Shown: in pieces, positions 29,149-37,313 of the stretch
Layout: each line of letters begins with the position of its first letter
Numbering within the stretch: position 1 is the first letter of the stretch
Assembly: GCF_001467745.1 (NCBI RefSeq)
Contig: NZ_LNYG01000013.1
Span: 617,909 to 681,908 of the forward strand
DNA: 64,000 nt
Source of the DNA: Legionella jamestowniensis
Lineage (GTDB): Bacteria; Pseudomonadota; Gammaproteobacteria; Legionellales; Legionellaceae
Direction: 5' to 3'
Position numbers and translations under genes: made by a program
The notes under the pieces: model-generated
Told to the model about the DNA's origin: nothing
The model's database searches: none
Seen by the model: the letters and a program-made list of their open reading frames with translations, nothing else

Positions 29149-30795
29149 TTAGATTACTTTATCCAAATCAATGGTCGCAAAAAGCTCAGGATTATCTCGA
29201 TAATCAATAGGGACATCGATTAAGACAGGAACAGTTTTTTGTTCAGCTTCTTTTAATACGGGGATAATATCATCCGCACTTTTTAGGACATAACCTTCAG
29301 CACCAAATGCTTTGGCAAAATGCACCAGGTCCAGCTTGCCAAAATCAACACCACTGCGGCGTTTATATTTCATCATTTCCTGTTCCATGACCATATTGTA
29401 ACATCCATCCGTCCAAACGAAATGGATAAAGTGTAATTTTTCCCTTACGGCTGTCTCAAGCTCTTGTGCCGAAAATAAAAAACCACCGTCCCCGGATATA
29501 GAAATTACTTTTTTATGAGGGTAAACCAGCTTCGCCGCCATAGCCCAGGGCATCCCCACCCCTAAGGTTTGTTGCCCATTACTGAACATTAAGTGATGCG
29601 GCTTATAAATGAGAAAGTAACGAGCCATCCACATGTATACTGTCCCAATATCACAAGTAATTAGTGTCTCATCATCGACATATTGGCGCAGCTCATAGAT
29701 AAATCGGAGCGGATGAATGGGAAATTCCGTTTTATTTTTACCCTCTGCAATTTTTTCATTTAATGCGTCATGATAAATTTTGGCATGTGATAAGTCGCCA
29801 TACACTTTATTTTTTGCAAGCGCCTCTTTAAGCAGAAGAATGTTTTCAGAAATTGCTCCTAAAATCTCCAGCTGCGGTTGATAGGTATAACGGACTTCTG
29901 AAAAAGTCGCATCGAGGTGAATAATTATTTTATCATTTTTAGGATTCCAAACTTCGGGATCATATTCAACAGGATTAAATCCTACTGTTAAAACAACATC
30001 CGCTTTATCAAGTAGTTTATCAGCCGGTTGATTACAAAAAAGGCCAACGCGTCCTGCGAAACAGGGAAATAACTCCCGTGAAACAACACCAGCCCCTTGG
30101 TAAGTACTTATAGTTGCTATTTTAGTCTGACCAAGCAATGCGCGAATTGCCTCTGCATTTTTAGGATTGCTTGCTTCTTCCCCCAGGAATAATACAGGCA
30201 GCTTTGCTTCGGTAAGAAGTTTAACCGCTTTGTCGATGGTATTCCCGCAAGCCATTGAAACCTCCATACACTCATGAGGGGCAATCACTGGACTGTCTAC
30301 TTTTTCAGTTAAAACATCCTGCGGAAAACTAATAAAGCAGGCACCCGCACGTGGATTTAGAGCTTGTCTAAACGCCATTGCTATAATCTCAGGAATATTG
30401 GTCGCACTCATGGCTTCTACGCTGTATTTAGTAACAGCTTCCATAAGCTTAGTATTATTAGCTGCCTGGTGTGATTTTTTAAAATGCATAGCGCGAGAGA
30501 CATTCCCCCCGAGAGCAATTACCGGGTCACCTTCTGTCGTTGCCGTAAGAAGACCTGTTGCCAAGTTGGCAACGCCGGGGCCAGAGGTCACTAACACAAC
30601 GCCAGGCTTTTGGGTTAATCGCCCATAAGCAGCAGCCATAAAGGCAGCATTTTGTTCGTGCCTACATAAGATCAGTTTAATTTTCGAATCCAGCAAGCCA
30701 TTAAAAATGGCGTCAATTTTTGCACCCGGAAGGCCAAAAATATACTCAACGCCATGCGCCTCGAGGCATTTGATAACTAACTCTGCTCCATTCAC
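29149..30795 (-). CDS. alsS: acetolactate synthase, catabolic (AlsS/BudB) type
   Basis: The 548-residue thiamine-diphosphate enzyme joins two pyruvates to acetolactate. It shows the catalytic Glu region CRHEQNAAFMAAAYGRLTQ, VTSGPGVANLATGL, and the ThDP-binding GDGGFLFSAQELETAVRE. The GLPGAKIDAIF beginning is typical of the FAD-independent catabolic AlsS class rather than the IlvB class. No regulatory small subunit (IlvN) or acetolactate decarboxylase gene is adjacent. It heads an apparent operon with the DoxX-like and CMD-family genes. Confidence 0.88.
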   Translation of the reverse strand: MNGAELVIKCLEAHGVEYIFGLPGAKIDAIFNGLLDSKIKLILCRHEQNAAFMAAAYGRLTQKPGVVLVTSGPGVANLATGLLTATTEGDPVIALGGNVSRAMHFKKSHQAANNTKLMEAVTKYSVEAMSATNIPEIIAMAFRQALNPRAGACFISFPQDVLTEKVDSPVIAPHECMEVSMACGNTIDKAVKLLTEAKLPVLFLGEEASNPKNAEAIRALLGQTKIATISTYQGAGVVSRELFPCFAGRVGLFCNQPADKLLDKADVVLTVGFNPVEYDPEVWNPKNDKIIIHLDATFSEVRYTYQPQLEILGAISENILLLKEALAKNKVYGDLSHAKIYHDALNEKIAEGKNKTEFPIHPLRFIYELRQYVDDETLITCDIGTVYMWMARYFLIYKPHHLMFSNGQQTLGVGMPWAMAAKLVYPHKKVISISGDGGFLFSAQELETAVREKLHFIHFVWTDGCYNMVMEQEMMKYKRRSGVDFGKLDLVHFAKAFGAEGYVLKSADDIIPVLKEAEQKTVPVLIDVPIDYRDNPELFATIDLDKVI

Positions 30796-30982
30796 TTTAT
30801 TTTCCCTTTGATAAGCCTTTTCTTCAGATTAGCACAAGATTCTATCCTCTTCATTTTTCTATAATAAAAGGAGGCAAAACGAGAATTCTTAACTTAAGTC
30901 TTATTCCTATGAGGAGATCCCTCAAGCAGCTTATGCTGCTTTCCAATCCTCTGCAGACAAAAATCCAATATTTAACTGCCAG

Positions 30983-32356
30983 CTACGCTCGTGATTTAAG
31001 TCCTGACTCATCACTATTCTGAGGGTATTGCAATTCTCTATCGGTTTTTATATGTTTCTTAAGTGGGAATAATCTAGGGCTATTTGTCTGTTTACCATCG
31101 TCTGATTGTTGTGTATGCGAACTATTTTTTGGCTCCAGAGTTGGACTATGCTGCCTTTTGGGCTGACGTTTTGGAGAAGCAATAATGTCCTTATCAATAT
31201 CGTTTTTTGCACGATAAAGAACTACTGGAAATGTGGTATCCGACATTGATTTTGCGACACTAACACCATCAATATCCAGCAAAATATGATAGAATAAATC
31301 TTTAGCAATGCGGTGGACTATGCGCGGTTTACCTGGATTACTGGCGTCATTAGGATCCAGGAAATAAATATAACCACCGTTATCTAAATCTACACCAATG
31401 ACTTTGATTATATGTGTATCTTCACCAGCGTCTTCTTCCTCTGCAAGAACAACCTCATAAACAAGATATCCTTCTTCATCAAAAGAAGAAAATTCGAGCG
31501 CTGGATTTATAGTAAATTGCTTAATTAAATTATAATCAATTTCTGCGAGAAAATGATTTTCATACCTTCTGAATTCTTCAAGTAAAGGCTCTAATCCTTT
31601 TGCTGGATGCCAACAAGAAGCAGCATAATGAAACTTCCAAATATGGTGAATCACTGCCCGCTCATAATAAGAAGCTAATTCACTGTTCGACATTTCCTGC
31701 GGATTTATATTGCTATTTTTTTCTTTGAGCTCTCTATTAACGACCTCCTCAACATTGAAATCAAGTTGCCGACTGACATTTACTGCCGCCTCAAAAATAG
31801 CTTTATCCTGACGACTTAAAATAAAATAGGTAAAGTCACTTGCTGTTCGGCATTCCAAAAACTCTCGCAGGAGGATTGGTATGTTATCAGACTTGAAAGT
31901 GTAATTTTGCAATATGAAGGCGGCAAAAACTTTATCTTTTGACACAGTAGCAGCTGCTTCAGAAATTTCACTTTGCTCCAATTGCTCATTAAACCAATCA
32001 ACAATAGCATTTTCTTCGTATTTAAGTTTTTCTAAACGTTTACAAATTTTATGATAATCAGAAACAATTTTTTCAATCTTACGCTGGTTACCTTGAAAAA
32101 AAGGACCATAATATTTATGCTTAAAAGCACCAAACCAACAAATTTTTCCTGCAGATTCAGGTCTTGGTGCTTGATACTCAGGCAGACTAATTATTTCTTC
32201 ATTTTTAATATAGGTTAAGGCAAGGGACGGTTGTCCAGGTATATTACGCTCAAGTTCCTTGACACCCGAAGCAGCAAGACTATTTTGATAAAGTTTTCCT
32301 GGCATAAATTTAAGAATAACTTTTGTTTTTTCATTGACATAAAAAGGCATATTCAC
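30983..32356 (-). CDS. putative papain-like cysteine protease, effector-like
   Basis: This 457-residue protein has no clear full-length family match. Residues about 240-345 show a papain-like pattern: C248 in AASCWHPAKGLEPLL, H315 in THIIKVIGVDLDNGG, and D334/N336 in YFLDPND, that is Cys, then His opening a beta hairpin, then an Asp/Asn before Pro. The last 80 residues are low-complexity and polar (many Ser, Lys, Gln, Pro), probably disordered. Being isolated and Legionella-like, it is a reasonable effector candidate. The protease reading is inference from spacing only. Confidence 0.6.
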   Translation of the reverse strand: MNMPFYVNEKTKVILKFMPGKLYQNSLAASGVKELERNIPGQPSLALTYIKNEEIISLPEYQAPRPESAGKICWFGAFKHKYYGPFFQGNQRKIEKIVSDYHKICKRLEKLKYEENAIVDWFNEQLEQSEISEAAATVSKDKVFAAFILQNYTFKSDNIPILLREFLECRTASDFTYFILSRQDKAIFEAAVNVSRQLDFNVEEVVNRELKEKNSNINPQEMSNSELASYYERAVIHHIWKFHYAASCWHPAKGLEPLLEEFRRYENHFLAEIDYNLIKQFTINPALEFSSFDEEGYLVYEVVLAEEEDAGEDTHIIKVIGVDLDNGGYIYFLDPNDASNPGKPRIVHRIAKDLFYHILLDIDGVSVAKSMSDTTFPVVLYRAKNDIDKDIIASPKRQPKRQHSPTLEPKNSSHTQQSDDGKQTNSPRLFPLKKHIKTDRELQYPQNSDESGLKSRA

Positions 32357-32550
32357 ACCAAATTTTTAATAGTAACCACTCCTCCTTGGCTAAAATTTCA
32401 TCCTGCTAAAGTAATGGTTTGGCTTGTATCTGATAGTGATACATTTACCATCTTTTCTAAAAAAATGAGATAGTATCATAGAAAAAAATAAGTAGCATTC
32501 ACATTATGGTTAGCTAGAATTCTGTAACATTACCGAAGTGGATAAACCAT

Positions 32551-32973
32551 TTAAAAACATTTACTTTTGACCAGTTTCAAAACGCGTACCGGATGTTTAA
32601 GACGATAATCATTTGGATGTAATTGATAAATATCTTTCTCCCAATCCGCTTCCAGTTGATAGATGTGCCAATTTTCATCACTGGGTAAGATTCCTGAGTC
32701 CAATTGTTCCTTGAGCAACTGACATGCCTGGGTGATAGTACAGGTCCCTTCCCCACCACCGTAAGAACCATCGGCCTCTAAAAAAGATTGAGGTATGGCA
32801 GGAGGCACTTTATTCGCAGGTAAAGGCCCAAGTTTCATCACAACAACTTGTTGTTTAAAAGCTTCATCGTAAGCCCCAATCGTGTAAACTTTTTGACATT
32901 GATTGACCCAGACTTTGGCAGAACATAGGTTACTTGCTAATAACAAAATCCCAAATAGACCTTTATGCATCAC
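32551..32973 (-). CDS. small secreted protein of unknown function
   Basis: This 140-residue protein has a clear signal peptide (MHKGLFGILLLASNLCSA) and a mature part with four cysteines, suggesting two disulfide bonds in the periplasm. A GGGEGTCTITQACQLLKEQL segment lies in the middle. I do not recognise the family. It is the last gene before the biosynthetic cluster and is probably not part of it. Confidence 0.65.
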   Translation of the reverse strand: MMHKGLFGILLLASNLCSAKVWVNQCQKVYTIGAYDEAFKQQVVVMKLGPLPANKVPPAIPQSFLEADGSYGGGEGTCTITQACQLLKEQLDSGILPSDENWHIYQLEADWEKDIYQLHPNDYRLKHPVRVLKLVKSKCF

Positions 32974-33089
32974 TTAGATACCTATTCATAACAGAGTGAG
33001 GGCTAGACTAGACTGTCAAGGTTGATATATCAAGGGCTAAATGTCTTGAAAGGTCTAACTTTCTCTCGCACAGTATAATTGGAGTAATC

Positions 33090-34253
33090 TTATGCTTTTG
33101 AATGGCAACACTGTATTGCGGCACTTAATTTTTGTATTCCTAAACTAATTTCATCTAAAGTAGGATAAGTAAAACTGAGTCGAATGGCTTGTCGACCAGT
33201 AGGTTTCCCTACTAAAAATGCGGATTCCGGTATGTAGAGAACGTTTGATTGCTTAAACACCGCTTCATGCGATAACTGAACGTGCGTATTGGGTAATTCT
33301 AACCATATAAACATACCATGTTTTGGCATAACATAGCGAAAAGGAATGTCCATATATTCGTCTAGGGCCTTGGCCATATATTCTAGTTTATTTTTATAAT
33401 GCTTTATTTGAGGATAGGTAATTTCCTCGATTGAATAGTTATTCAATATAGTATTTAAGGCTAAATGATTAGGATTCGAACAGTAAAGATCACTCATGTC
33501 TTTGAGTTGTTGTAGTTTTTGAATAATACTTTTTTCTGCAACAATCCAACCGACACGAATAGCCGGCGCAATTGTTTTTGAAAAAGAGCCTATATAAATG
33601 GCGTTTTTCGTGTAAGCACGCATTGGTAAAAACTGCTCATCAGTAAAACTTAAATAGCCATAAGGATCATCTTCAACAATAATAAAGTTGTATTTTTCCG
33701 CAAGTCCAGCAAGTGCTTTTCTTATTTGAGTATCCAAGGTCAGTCCGAGTGGATTATGACCATTACAGACTACGTATAAAAAAGGCAAGGGTTTGCGAGT
33801 TTTTAACAACATTTCCAGGTAATTTAAATCCAAGCCGCAATTAAATATAGAAGGTATAGGCAAATAGTTTAAATCAAACATATTTGCAATCTGCAAAAAG
33901 CCAGGATAAACAAATTCCTCAATCATTAAAGAAGCTTTAGGTTTTAAGAATAGATTTGCAGTTAAATAAATGGCTTGTTGAGCACCACCTGTAATCAATA
34001 TCTCTTCTAAATCGCAGGGCACTGCTTGAGAAATCATCATTTTTTGTATTTTTAGTTTCAGTGCCTCATTAGGTGCCTGATATTGAAATGACTTGGAGTT
34101 CTCTACCGACAATTGTGAATAGGCTTCTTTTAACGCTTCAAGCGGCATTACAGAAAGATCAGGTAATCCCGCCGCAAAAGAAATAACGTCATTTCTTTGC
34201 GACAATTTGACGTACTTCTGTATTTCTAAGGGCTGAATTCGTTCATTCATCAT
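33090..34253 (-). CDS. hpgT: HpgT-like PLP aminotransferase (4-hydroxyphenylglycine aminotransferase)
   Basis: This 387-residue fold-type I aminotransferase resembles the HpgT/MocR-C-terminal/2-aminoadipate group: VISFAAGLPDLSVMP at the start, GGAQQAIYL, NGHNPLGLTL, the aspartate in VEDDPYGYLSF, the PLP-binding lysine in GSFSKTIAPAIRVGW, and the carboxylate-binding Arg in AIRLSFTYP. In the Hpg route it would transaminate 4-hydroxyphenylglyoxylate to 4-hydroxyphenylglycine. That specific assignment comes mainly from the adjacent HmaS- and Hmo-like genes. It is the last gene of the three, 79 bases after hmaS. Confidence 0.75.
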   Translation of the reverse strand: MMNERIQPLEIQKYVKLSQRNDVISFAAGLPDLSVMPLEALKEAYSQLSVENSKSFQYQAPNEALKLKIQKMMISQAVPCDLEEILITGGAQQAIYLTANLFLKPKASLMIEEFVYPGFLQIANMFDLNYLPIPSIFNCGLDLNYLEMLLKTRKPLPFLYVVCNGHNPLGLTLDTQIRKALAGLAEKYNFIIVEDDPYGYLSFTDEQFLPMRAYTKNAIYIGSFSKTIAPAIRVGWIVAEKSIIQKLQQLKDMSDLYCSNPNHLALNTILNNYSIEEITYPQIKHYKNKLEYMAKALDEYMDIPFRYVMPKHGMFIWLELPNTHVQLSHEAVFKQSNVLYIPESAFLVGKPTGRQAIRLSFTYPTLDEISLGIQKLSAAIQCCHSKA

Positions 34254-34332
34254 AGCAGGACAACCTATTTCAATTGAAAGCTATTGCAGTAAGTCGGTTT
34301 CACTGCAATAAACTACCAAATCTTATCTTTAA

Positions 34333-35364
34333 TTAAACTTCGAGTGTTTCGTAAAGTGCTTTAATATTTACTGTGCCAAAGCCCTCACAAACTTCACGTT
34401 GAACAAACTCCAGAAAAAGTGTTGGGCGTGTCACTACTGGTTTGGTAAATATTTGAAACAGAATTCCTTTATCATCTTGTTCAAGCATAATTCCATAAGG
34501 AGCGACTTTTTCTATACGCTTAACTTGTTCGGGATAAAGTTGCTTGACCTCATCGTAATAGCTTGGCGGAGCTTTTCTAAGCTCGCCAAAAAATTGTTCA
34601 TAATGCTTCACCGAAGCAATAATATCATCCGTTTGAAATGCAATGTGATGTACTCCTGCGCCATGATTGTATTTTAAGTAAGTGTGCAGAGGTGATTTTT
34701 CCGAGCTTGGTTCTACCAACGGTAAATTTACCTTTCCATTCGGGGATTTCATGATGGTAATGTGCATTCCACTCTCAGCAGAATGGATGTCTTCATCGGT
34801 ATTTTCAGAAAAGGAGAAAGTCTCTTTGTAAAATTTTACCCATTTATCAATGGTATTTTTCGGATGACAAGTTGCAATATGATCGATGTTATAAATCATT
34901 GGATGCTTATTGCAGGCGTGTTCATCATATTTAAATCCAGGAATTTTGTTATTAGAATTCATTGGTAGAAATTCATGCTCAACTTGATTGAAAACTTCCA
35001 CTGACGCAGCATAGGTGCCGCTTATTTCTTGAGGTGAAAAAACAGGTATAGCTCCATTATTCACCGCCCCCTCAAAACAGGCAGCTACATCGTGAACAAA
35101 AAAACTGATTTTCTTAATACTATCACCGAACTCATTGACATGTTTAGCGATGGGTGTATCTTGATGTAAACTCGAGGTAATAACGATATAAATGTTCCCT
35201 TGCTTCATTAAAAAGGTAAGTTTATCGTCTGTTTTTTTCGACGCAATATGTTCAAACTTCAAAGCATTCATGAAGAAATTTTTGCTTTGAAAAATATTTC
35301 CTACATACATTTCTACATAGGCAATGCTTTCAATCACTGCGCCAACGGCATTTTGTTGTTTCAT
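34333..35364 (-). CDS. hmaS: 4-hydroxymandelate synthase (HPPD-like dioxygenase)
   Basis: This 343-residue non-heme iron dioxygenase has the HPPD-fold iron ligands H162 (IDHIATC), H240 (GVHHIAFQT) and E319 (LFLEFVQRE). Two positions that separate hydroxymandelate synthase from HPPD read as HmaS: the C-terminal box is NIKALYE with I334 where HPPD has Phe (GNFKALFE), and NLPLVEP has Val where HPPD has Asn (PLNEP). The predicted reaction is 4-hydroxyphenylpyruvate to 4-hydroxymandelate. Its start overlaps the end of the oxidase gene by four bases (ATGA). Plain HPPD is the main alternative, but the two substitutions and the neighbours argue against it. Confidence 0.82.
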   Translation of the reverse strand: MKQQNAVGAVIESIAYVEMYVGNIFQSKNFFMNALKFEHIASKKTDDKLTFLMKQGNIYIVITSSLHQDTPIAKHVNEFGDSIKKISFFVHDVAACFEGAVNNGAIPVFSPQEISGTYAASVEVFNQVEHEFLPMNSNNKIPGFKYDEHACNKHPMIYNIDHIATCHPKNTIDKWVKFYKETFSFSENTDEDIHSAESGMHITIMKSPNGKVNLPLVEPSSEKSPLHTYLKYNHGAGVHHIAFQTDDIIASVKHYEQFFGELRKAPPSYYDEVKQLYPEQVKRIEKVAPYGIMLEQDDKGILFQIFTKPVVTRPTLFLEFVQREVCEGFGTVNIKALYETLEV

Positions 35365-36443
35365 TTGATCACCTTACCAACTATAAATTCAGAAGTAATG
35401 TCTTTGGTTGTTGAACATCCAGATAAAATCATGGTTTCTTGAAGCTCTTGTTGCAGAATAGACAAGACATGGAAGACGCCTGCACTACCACCTACAGATA
35501 GAGCCCATAACGCTGTTCTTCCTATTAAAGTAGCGTCAGCTCCTAAAGCCAGTGCTTTAAAAATATCGCTACCGCGGGCTATGCCCCCATCTAAAAACAG
35601 TTTTACTTTGTGGTTTGCTTTTACTCGATGCTCATACATAATTTCCAGAGGAGACAGACTAGAATCAAGCTGTCTTCCACCATGATTAGAAATGACAATA
35701 CCTTTCACGTTAGGAAAAGTAAGTGCAATTTCAGTATCCCTAGGGTCAATAATTCCTTTCAAAATAATAGGCAACTTAGTGACTCTAGCCAGCCAATCCA
35801 GATCATTCCAACTGATGGAGTGATCTAGCAAGGTTGAAAGATGTCTTTTGGATTTCAAACACGCCTCAAAAGGAATTCCTATTTTTTTAAGATGTGGGAA
35901 TGAGGTGTTTTCAGGAAAGAGAAGAGGATGCGAGCGTTCTCGTTCTTTTTTTGCATAGACCGGAGCATCAACAGTCACAACAAGAGCATCAAAGTTAAGC
36001 TCTTCCATCCATTGAATAAAATTTCTATTAATTTCCCTGTCAGTCAGAAAATACATTTGCGACCACACAGGAACTTTTTTGTGTTGAGCTATTAACGCAT
36101 AATCCATGGAGGAAAACATACTCAGAATCATTGTTGTATTGAATTGGTTAGCTGCTTCGAGCATATCCAACTCTCCATGCTTCGATAAGAGGCCTTGGTA
36201 AGCAGCAGGAGCAATGAGCACCGGTGCATTAAGGATATGATCAAACAACTTAATTTGTGTGGAGATTTCACCTAATCTTCGCAAAACCCGTGGAGAAATA
36301 AGCACATTATTAAAGCTTTCACGGTTTCTTTTTAAAGCCAATTCATCCAAGCTTCCTCCATCAATAAAAGAAAAAACATCAGGAGGTAAAAATGCTTTTG
36401 CCTTTTTATAAAAGGATCGAGTGTTCGTATATTCATCTAGCAT
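35361..36443 (-). CDS. hmo: 4-hydroxymandelate oxidase (FMN alpha-hydroxyacid oxidase)
   Basis: This roughly 360-residue TIM-barrel flavoprotein of the lactate/glycolate/mandelate oxidase family shows VLIAPAAYQGL near the FMN site, GIVISNHGGRQLDSSLSP with the catalytic His and Arg, and LFLDGGIARGSDIFKALALGA followed by IGRTALWAL for FMN phosphate. With the HmaS-like gene behind it, the likely substrate is 4-hydroxymandelate, giving 4-hydroxyphenylglyoxylate. The ATG at 36443 has AAGGA upstream; an ATG 30 bases earlier lacks one. It is the first gene of the three-gene Hpg operon. Confidence 0.8.
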   Translation of the reverse strand: MLDEYTNTRSFYKKAKAFLPPDVFSFIDGGSLDELALKRNRESFNNVLISPRVLRRLGEISTQIKLFDHILNAPVLIAPAAYQGLLSKHGELDMLEAANQFNTTMILSMFSSMDYALIAQHKKVPVWSQMYFLTDREINRNFIQWMEELNFDALVVTVDAPVYAKKERERSHPLLFPENTSFPHLKKIGIPFEACLKSKRHLSTLLDHSISWNDLDWLARVTKLPIILKGIIDPRDTEIALTFPNVKGIVISNHGGRQLDSSLSPLEIMYEHRVKANHKVKLFLDGGIARGSDIFKALALGADATLIGRTALWALSVGGSAGVFHVLSILQQELQETMILSGCSTTKDITSEFIVGKVIK

Positions 36444-36932
36444 GTAGTTACTTCCTTTTAGAAGATGACTCATTTAGGGGACTACGAATTCTTATTGCTA
36501 CGTTGGTTATTTCTAAACAGAAACTACTAATATCGCGAACGACTAAACTTATTTCTGCAATCTAAAATAGTTTTTGCCACTGTAAAAACTGCAAAATTAT
36601 ACACATACATGACCTAAATAAAAGCATCGTGAATATTTTTTTTTGATAAATACTTGATTAAAGAAAATTTACATATCTTAAACTTAGTATTCTTAAAAGG
36701 AATAGTATGAACAAAAAACGCACTTGACATCAATTTAGATCTAAGATGATAATCGCCACGCAACATCTAAATAAGTCTGACTATGCCGCCGAGAGAGCTT
36801 ATGATACAGGATTCCCACGTGGTTTTTTTGCATCATGAATGAATCCATCATAAATGCTCTTTAAGAGTAAAAATAGGCTAAATAATCCATTTATTAAGAT
36901 GTTTGACCCTTAACATCCTCAGGAGAGTTATT
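36444..36932. other. divergent intergenic region of the biosynthetic cluster
   Basis: These 489 bases separate the minus-strand Hpg genes from the plus-strand SnoaL-FAD-formyltransferase operon and hold no gene. A good plus-strand promoter is listed separately. On the minus strand TATAAT at 36601-36596 is a candidate -10 for the hmo operon, with a poor -35. A tiny ATG reading frame at 36707 (MNKKRT) is preceded by AGGA but has only six codons. No operator palindrome of note was found. Confidence 0.5.
36724..36753 (+). promoter_or_regulatory. sigma-70 promoter of the SnoaL-monooxygenase-formyltransferase operon
   Basis: TTGACA at 36724-36729 (perfect -35) is followed after 18 bases by GATAAT at 36748-36753 (five of six -10 bases). 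The transcript would have a leader of about 170 bases before the first ATG at 36933, long for a simple operon. Confidence 0.7.
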
Positions 36933-37313
36933 ATGGATAAAAAAGCGCTCAAGCAATTTATTGACGATTTCTATCAAGCCTGGAAAGAGCGTGATGCAAC
37001 TAAAATCCCTACATTTTACGATAAAAATCTGAAAGCTTATTCTGATTTTACTGAGATAACGCTGGAAGATATTTTGAATCGTTTGGAATTTTCAGAGAGA
37101 AAATTTGCCGAGGTTAATTATGGGATTCAAGAAGTGTTTATTGATGAAGACCAAGGAAAAGTTGCTGTGAGAATGAAACAACGACATATTCCAAGAGATG
37201 GCTCTGATGTTGTGAAATGGGATGCCATCATGCTTTATACCATCGTTAATCATAAAATCACTGAACTGTGGATGTCTTTTTATCCAAACGCTGATTATTT
37301 AAATAATGCTTAA
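36933..37313 (+). CDS. SnoaL-like/NTF2-fold protein
   Basis: This 126-residue small alpha+beta protein opens KKALKQFIDDFYQAWKERDA, the usual first helix of NTF2-like proteins, and continues with FTEITLEDILNRL and strands ending TELWMSFYP. Members act as cyclases, isomerases, hydrolases or small-molecule binders. The ATG at 36933 has AGGAGA at eight bases. It overlaps the FAD monooxygenase gene by eight bases, so it probably works with it. The specific role is unknown. Confidence 0.75.
   Translation: MDKKALKQFIDDFYQAWKERDATKIPTFYDKNLKAYSDFTEITLEDILNRLEFSERKFAEVNYGIQEVFIDEDQGKVAVRMKQRHIPRDGSDVVKWDAIMLYTIVNHKITELWMSFYPNADYLNNA

Noticed and set aside
34333-35364. Annotation as 4-hydroxyphenylpyruvate dioxygenase
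   Set aside because: The iron ligands fit both, but Ile in NIKALYE and Val in NLPLVEP are hydroxymandelate-synthase residues, and Hmo- and HpgT-like genes flank it.
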